Shown here: positions 61,214 to 64,000 of the stretch, one piece after another
Numbering within the stretch: the stretch's first letter is position 1
Layout of the letters: every line of letters starts with the position of its first letter
DNA from: JAJPKK01 sp963787675
Lineage (GTDB): Bacteria; Pseudomonadota; Alphaproteobacteria; Rhizobiales; Xanthobacteraceae
Direction of reading: 5' to 3'
Assembly (NCBI GenBank): GCA_963787675.1
Contig: CAWBDV010000007.1
Coordinates: 1,654,138-1,718,137 of the forward strand
Length of the DNA: 64,000 nucleotides
Position numbers and translations under genes: made by a program
The notes under the pieces: generated by a model
The model's input: only the letters and a program-made list of their open reading frames with translations
Database searches by the model: none
Told to the model about the DNA's origin: nothing

Positions 61214-62268
61214 TAGAGCACGTTCCGCCCTGATTGAATCGGAGGGGATTCCGCTTTGACGATAGATGCGTGAGTTCTATCGGCATTGATTCGGCTTGGG
61301 GAGGCGGATCGATGGCCAAGGCGTATTCTGCGGATATGCGGCAGCGGTTGATTGGACGGGTTGAAAGTGGTGCCTCACGGCGGGAGGCAGCGGAACATTA
61401 CGACGTGAGCGCCAGTACGGCAGTGATCTGGGTGAAGTGCTTTCGCGAGACCGGCCGCTGTGCTGCCAAACCGCGTGGTGGGAGCACATCGCCGCTGGAG
61501 AAGCACGCGGACGTTTTGCTTGCGCCGATCGCAGTGGAGCCTGACCTGACGCTGGACGAGGTGGTCTGCGCGATGCGTGAGAACAAGATTCCTGGCAGCC
61601 GCACAGCAGTCTGGCGGTTTTTTCAACGACACAAGATCACCTTCAAAAAAAAGCCTGCGCGCGGCAGAGCAGGAGCGCGTAGACGTGGCGCGGGCACGCC
61701 GACGCTGGATGCGCGAACAGGGCCTGTTCGATCCGGCGCGGCTGGTGTTCATCGATGAGACTTCCGCCAATACCCGGATGGTGCGGCTGCACGGCCGTTG
61801 CGCCCGCGGCGAGCGGCTGGTGGACCATGTGCCGCAAGGTCATTGGAAGACGATCACCTTCGTCGCCGCTCTGCGCCAGAACGGCATGACGGCGCCGTGT
61901 ACAATCGACGGGGCAATGACTGGGAGGAGATTCTTGACCTACGTCGAGCGTTGTCTCGTCCCGACCCTCAAGCGGAATGACATCGTGATGCTCGACAATC
62001 TTCCGGCGCACAAGGCCGCCGGTATCCGCGAGGCCGTCGAAGCGCGCGGCGCGACGCTTCGCTATCTGCCCAAATATTCCCCCGACCTGAACCCGATCGA
62101 GATGCCCTTTAGCCAGATGAAGGCCTATCTGCGCAAGGCGGGCGAGCGCACAATTCCTCGCCTGCGCTGCCGTATCGGATCGTTCGCCCGAAAGCTCACC
62201 GCCCGCGCAGCTGCCAATTATTTCAGGCACGCAGGCTATGCGTGAAATCGATCGGAATCCGCTCTCTA
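61214..62268 (+). mobile_element. IS630-family element
   Basis: The element of about 1.05 kb is bounded by TA at 61214-61215 and 62267-62268, the usual IS630 target. The ends CTAGAGC...TTCCG...TGATT and the complement of the right end (CTAGAGAGCGGATTCCG) are partly matching inverted repeats. It carries one transposase gene with a one-base frameshift. Confidence 0.7.
61312..62245 (+). pseudogene. IS630 transposase, frameshifted at an A8 run
   Basis: Frame 1 (61312 to about 61652) encodes the HTH part (MAKAYSADMRQRLIGRVESG, SRREAAEHYDVSAST). The DDE part continues in the +1 frame (SLRAAEQERVDVARARRRWM, VFIDETSANTRM with the first Asp, LDNLPAHKA with the second, SPDLNPIEM with the final Glu). 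The switch is at AAAAAAAA (61645-61652). Seven A would give one open frame of about 310 residues, FKKSLRAAEQ. It is either an indel or a slippage-dependent gene. Confidence 0.8.
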
Positions 62269-62482
62269 GTCATCTGCTAGTCCTCCGGTCGCTCCTATCA
62301 TCTGCCGTGGCCGTAGGCTGCTCGATGACGCTTTCGACGACGAACGCTGTGCAATTGGTCCGGGCGCACCGCTCGCTATGGTCGGCATCCAACAATTCGT
62401 CGTCTCAGCTGTAGACACCGCATGTGAGTCGTGCTTCTGCGGCAATCACCGCTACTACAACCTGCTGCGCTTCAAGCGCTGA
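62269..62482 (+). pseudogene. possible 3' end of a gene interrupted by the IS630 element
   Basis: Directly after the IS the plus strand is open for about 70 codons to a TGA at 62480. It reads RRLLDDAFDDERCAIGPG, AMVGIQQFVVSAVDTACESC and FCGNHRYYNLLRFKR. The composition looks protein-like, but I recognise no family. The left side of the IS gives no continuing frame. Confidence 0.25.
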
Positions 62483-62564
62483 ACAACCTATTCGTACATT
62501 ATGTGTTCATGGCACGACTGCTGAACGCCAGGTTGGCTGGCCTTGAAAAATAAACAACCGAGCT

Positions 62565-63026
62565 CTACTTTTTTTTCGATTTAATCGCAAATAGCCGTGC
62601 GCAGCCGGCAACACCGCCATAATCTTTCATAAAGCGCCATACGGTATCGCGGTTAAGATCTCTGCAATAGCTTACCACATACTGCAGCGCGCGGGTTAGC
62701 TGCAGCTGTTCTTCGTCACGCATCGGATACGACGAGAACCTGATAATAATGCCGATCGTATGCTCACCTGCGTGAAAAGGCAGTCCTACTTTCTTTGCAA
62801 TCTTACGAGCGCTCCAGCGCAGAATTCCGCGCTCGCGAAGTTGCAAGTACAGACCGATCACATCTTGCACATACATCTGCTCCGAAGTAAATAGACTGAA
62901 GCGTCGCCGTTTGCGGGCCATCTTTAACTGAAAACGATTTGATCTAATCGTTTTTAGTTGGTTTATGAGAAATTCGTCATCAGTTTCCGACCCAAAACAA
63001 CCCTCCTCATCTTCATCGTCTGTCAT
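62565..63026 (-). CDS. accessory protein of unknown function, low GC
   Basis: From the second ATG (63026, eight bases after GGAGGT) the product has 153 residues. The N-terminus is very acidic (DDEDEEG), a basic stretch ARKRRRF follows, then a helical middle with WSARKIAKKVGLPFHAGEHTIG (in part) that could form a helix-turn-helix-like unit. The end is lysine-rich (SKKK). Base composition and codon use are clearly more AT-rich than around it, so it is probably transferred. No family is recognised. Confidence 0.5.
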   Translation of the reverse strand: MTDDEDEEGCFGSETDDEFLINQLKTIRSNRFQLKMARKRRRFSLFTSEQMYVQDVIGLYLQLRERGILRWSARKIAKKVGLPFHAGEHTIGIIIRFSSYPMRDEEQLQLTRALQYVVSYCRDLNRDTVWRFMKDYGGVAGCARLFAIKSKKK

Positions 63027-63340
63027 CGGCATTACCTCCAGTTGCGATACTCGTCACGCGATGTGCGCTGCAGTACATTACAAAATGGCTCAGGCGGCTC
63101 GATAGCCTCGTTTTGGAGCCACCTACGGACGTGCCACGCCCCCCGAAGATGAGTTGAGGCCACCGGGGCGACCTCGAAGCAAATCTCTTTGTTTCGATTT
63201 GACGTTGGGTGGGTACCTGTGGCGCGAGGGCAATGTCGCTACCTGATTGTTGACCAGCACATGACACGAGACCGTCCAGCATCTGCTTGCCGACGTGTCG
63301 CGCAGCTATCCGCATGCCACGCGATCTCAAGCCGACACGG
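63027..63340. other. intergenic region, no gene recognised
   Basis: I see no convincing frame or structured element in these 314 nt, apart from the ribosome site of the low-GC gene at its left edge. Confidence 0.35.
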
Positions 63341-63829
63341 TCAGTCAGGCACAACGACGAAATTGTCGTCATCGTCAAAGAAGTCGTCGCACCGGCGTCT
63401 GGTCAGGTTGCGGCCATCGAAATAATGCTGGCGAACATCGCGAATGAGGTTTCCACCGCCACCCTTGTCGTAGGTTCTGTTGTGGCGAATACACGAACAG
63501 TCTAGCCATTCTGATCGGATGTTTCCCTTGCCCAGATAGGGCGCGTTGCGCGCCTTCACGAACTCGAAGCCGAGAAACTGGCCGGTGTCTTCGTACCGAT
63601 AATCCACGAACCAGCGTTCGGGGTGGCGCTTGCAGATGCGAATTCGCGTCGCCTTGTCATAGACCTCAGCGGCCTCCTGGGCGAGGCGACCCTTAAACAC
63701 CTCCTTGTCGAAGGCCCAAAACGCCCAGTCCGGGTCCCGCAATATTATCTGCGGCAGGGTTAGGCCAGCATGTTTGCCGAAGCGCAGCGGAGTCCACCTC
63801 ACCGACGTCGCCTCGGCGGGTACCGCCAC
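63341..63829 (-). CDS. DUF3820/ExoX-C-like protein
   Basis: The 162-residue protein begins with RFGKHAGLTLPQIILRDPDW (about 17-36), the pattern of DUF3820/ExoX C-terminal-like domains. A region with WFVDYRYEDTGQFLGFEFV, a C-x-C (DCSCIRHN) and an acidic end (DDFFDDDDNF) follow. The function is unknown; members occur alone or behind exonucleases. The last 170 nt of the window show only a short frame with a CxxC (SQLAIEYGGRRLG) that I do not call. Confidence 0.55.
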   Translation of the reverse strand: MAVPAEATSVRWTPLRFGKHAGLTLPQIILRDPDWAFWAFDKEVFKGRLAQEAAEVYDKATRIRICKRHPERWFVDYRYEDTGQFLGFEFVKARNAPYLGKGNIRSEWLDCSCIRHNRTYDKGGGGNLIRDVRQHYFDGRNLTRRRCDDFFDDDDNFVVVPD

Positions 63830-64000
63830 GCTGAGCAGCGTTCGTCAGGTGCCTGCTCCACCGGTCTCGTTTCGCATTTCGCGCATGTTCGCCTCAGGCC
63901 CAAGACCTTTCGCCCCAGGCGTCTGCCGCCGTATTCGATAGCCAGTTGTGACATTGGAGACTCCCTTTCCACGATAAGGGCCATGCGAGGCCGATCAATG

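Noticed and set aside
1..64000. CRISPR array, rRNA operon or complete tRNA gene
   Set aside because: No regularly spaced repeats and no rRNA-like or complete cloverleaf sequence were found on either strand.

Overview
The window looks like a chromosomal piece of an alphaproteobacterium of the Hyphomicrobiales (Bradyrhizobium / Rhodopseudomonas / Xanthobacteraceae neighbourhood). The main reasons are the stand-alone F0 operon with two different b subunits (atpI-atpB-atpE-atpF'-atpF), GC-rich codon use, several secreted proteins of rhizobial type (DUF1236/peptidoglycan-binding, DUF302, ricin-lectin), dispersed palindromic repeats of rhizobial type and IS1380/IS630 elements. This is inference from families and style; no rRNA or complete tRNA gene is present to fix the taxon.

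Layout. 0.1-14.5 kb is ordinary core or near-core sequence: small envelope and secreted proteins, an NhaD/CitM-type ion transporter, a LuxR-type response regulator, a sigma-54-type promoter in front of a tiny two-helix membrane protein, YjbQ and the F0 genes. 14.5-23.5 kb is an accessory island. It holds a DUF262 + AAA-ATPase pair of defence type whose DUF262 gene is cut by a truncated IS1380 element (removing the element and one copy of a CTAG duplication restores the frame). Next come a compact tyrosine recombinase with a tightly coupled, cysteine-rich HhH-glycosylase-like protein, a candidate small RNA with its own promoter and terminator, two small accessory proteins (one DUF3768) and broken remnants (DUF2130, zinc ribbon).

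23.5-61 kb is a catabolic and transport region dominated by NitT/TauT-type ABC systems. (a) 24.3-29.8 kb, minus strand: a decaying operon (HbpS-like, LLM flavin monooxygenase, dienelactone hydrolase, substrate-binding protein, frameshifted DapA-like protein, broken ATPase and permease). (b) 30.1-36.7 kb, plus strand: an intact cassette of visibly lower GC (cysteine hydrolase, permease, ATPase, binding protein, PEP-mutase/isocitrate-lyase-like protein, aconitase-like large and small subunits) that probably imports and degrades a small organic acid or amide; its enzymes have non-standard active-site motifs. (c) A protein made of three fused RidA domains, then a GGDEF-EAL protein. (d) 42.9-51.9 kb: binding protein, UbiD decarboxylase, DUF1989 protein, a 4,5-dihydroxyphthalate-decarboxylase-like protein, class III aminotransferase, M20 carbamoylase and MFS transporter. 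(e) 53.1-57.3 kb: another binding protein, an ATPase with a one-base frameshift, two permeases and a second DUF1989 protein. (f) A secreted beta-propeller protein with a CX3CH motif and a bicupin.

61.2-64 kb holds an IS630 element with a one-base frameshift and two accessory proteins. Pseudogenes are frequent throughout 22-58 kb (otsA, LysR, SDR, HTH, ABC genes), which fits a region of repeated acquisition and loss. The best candidates for undescribed biology are the recombinase/HhH-like module with its small RNA, the lower-GC lyase/dehydratase cassette with altered catalytic motifs, and the triple RidA fusion.
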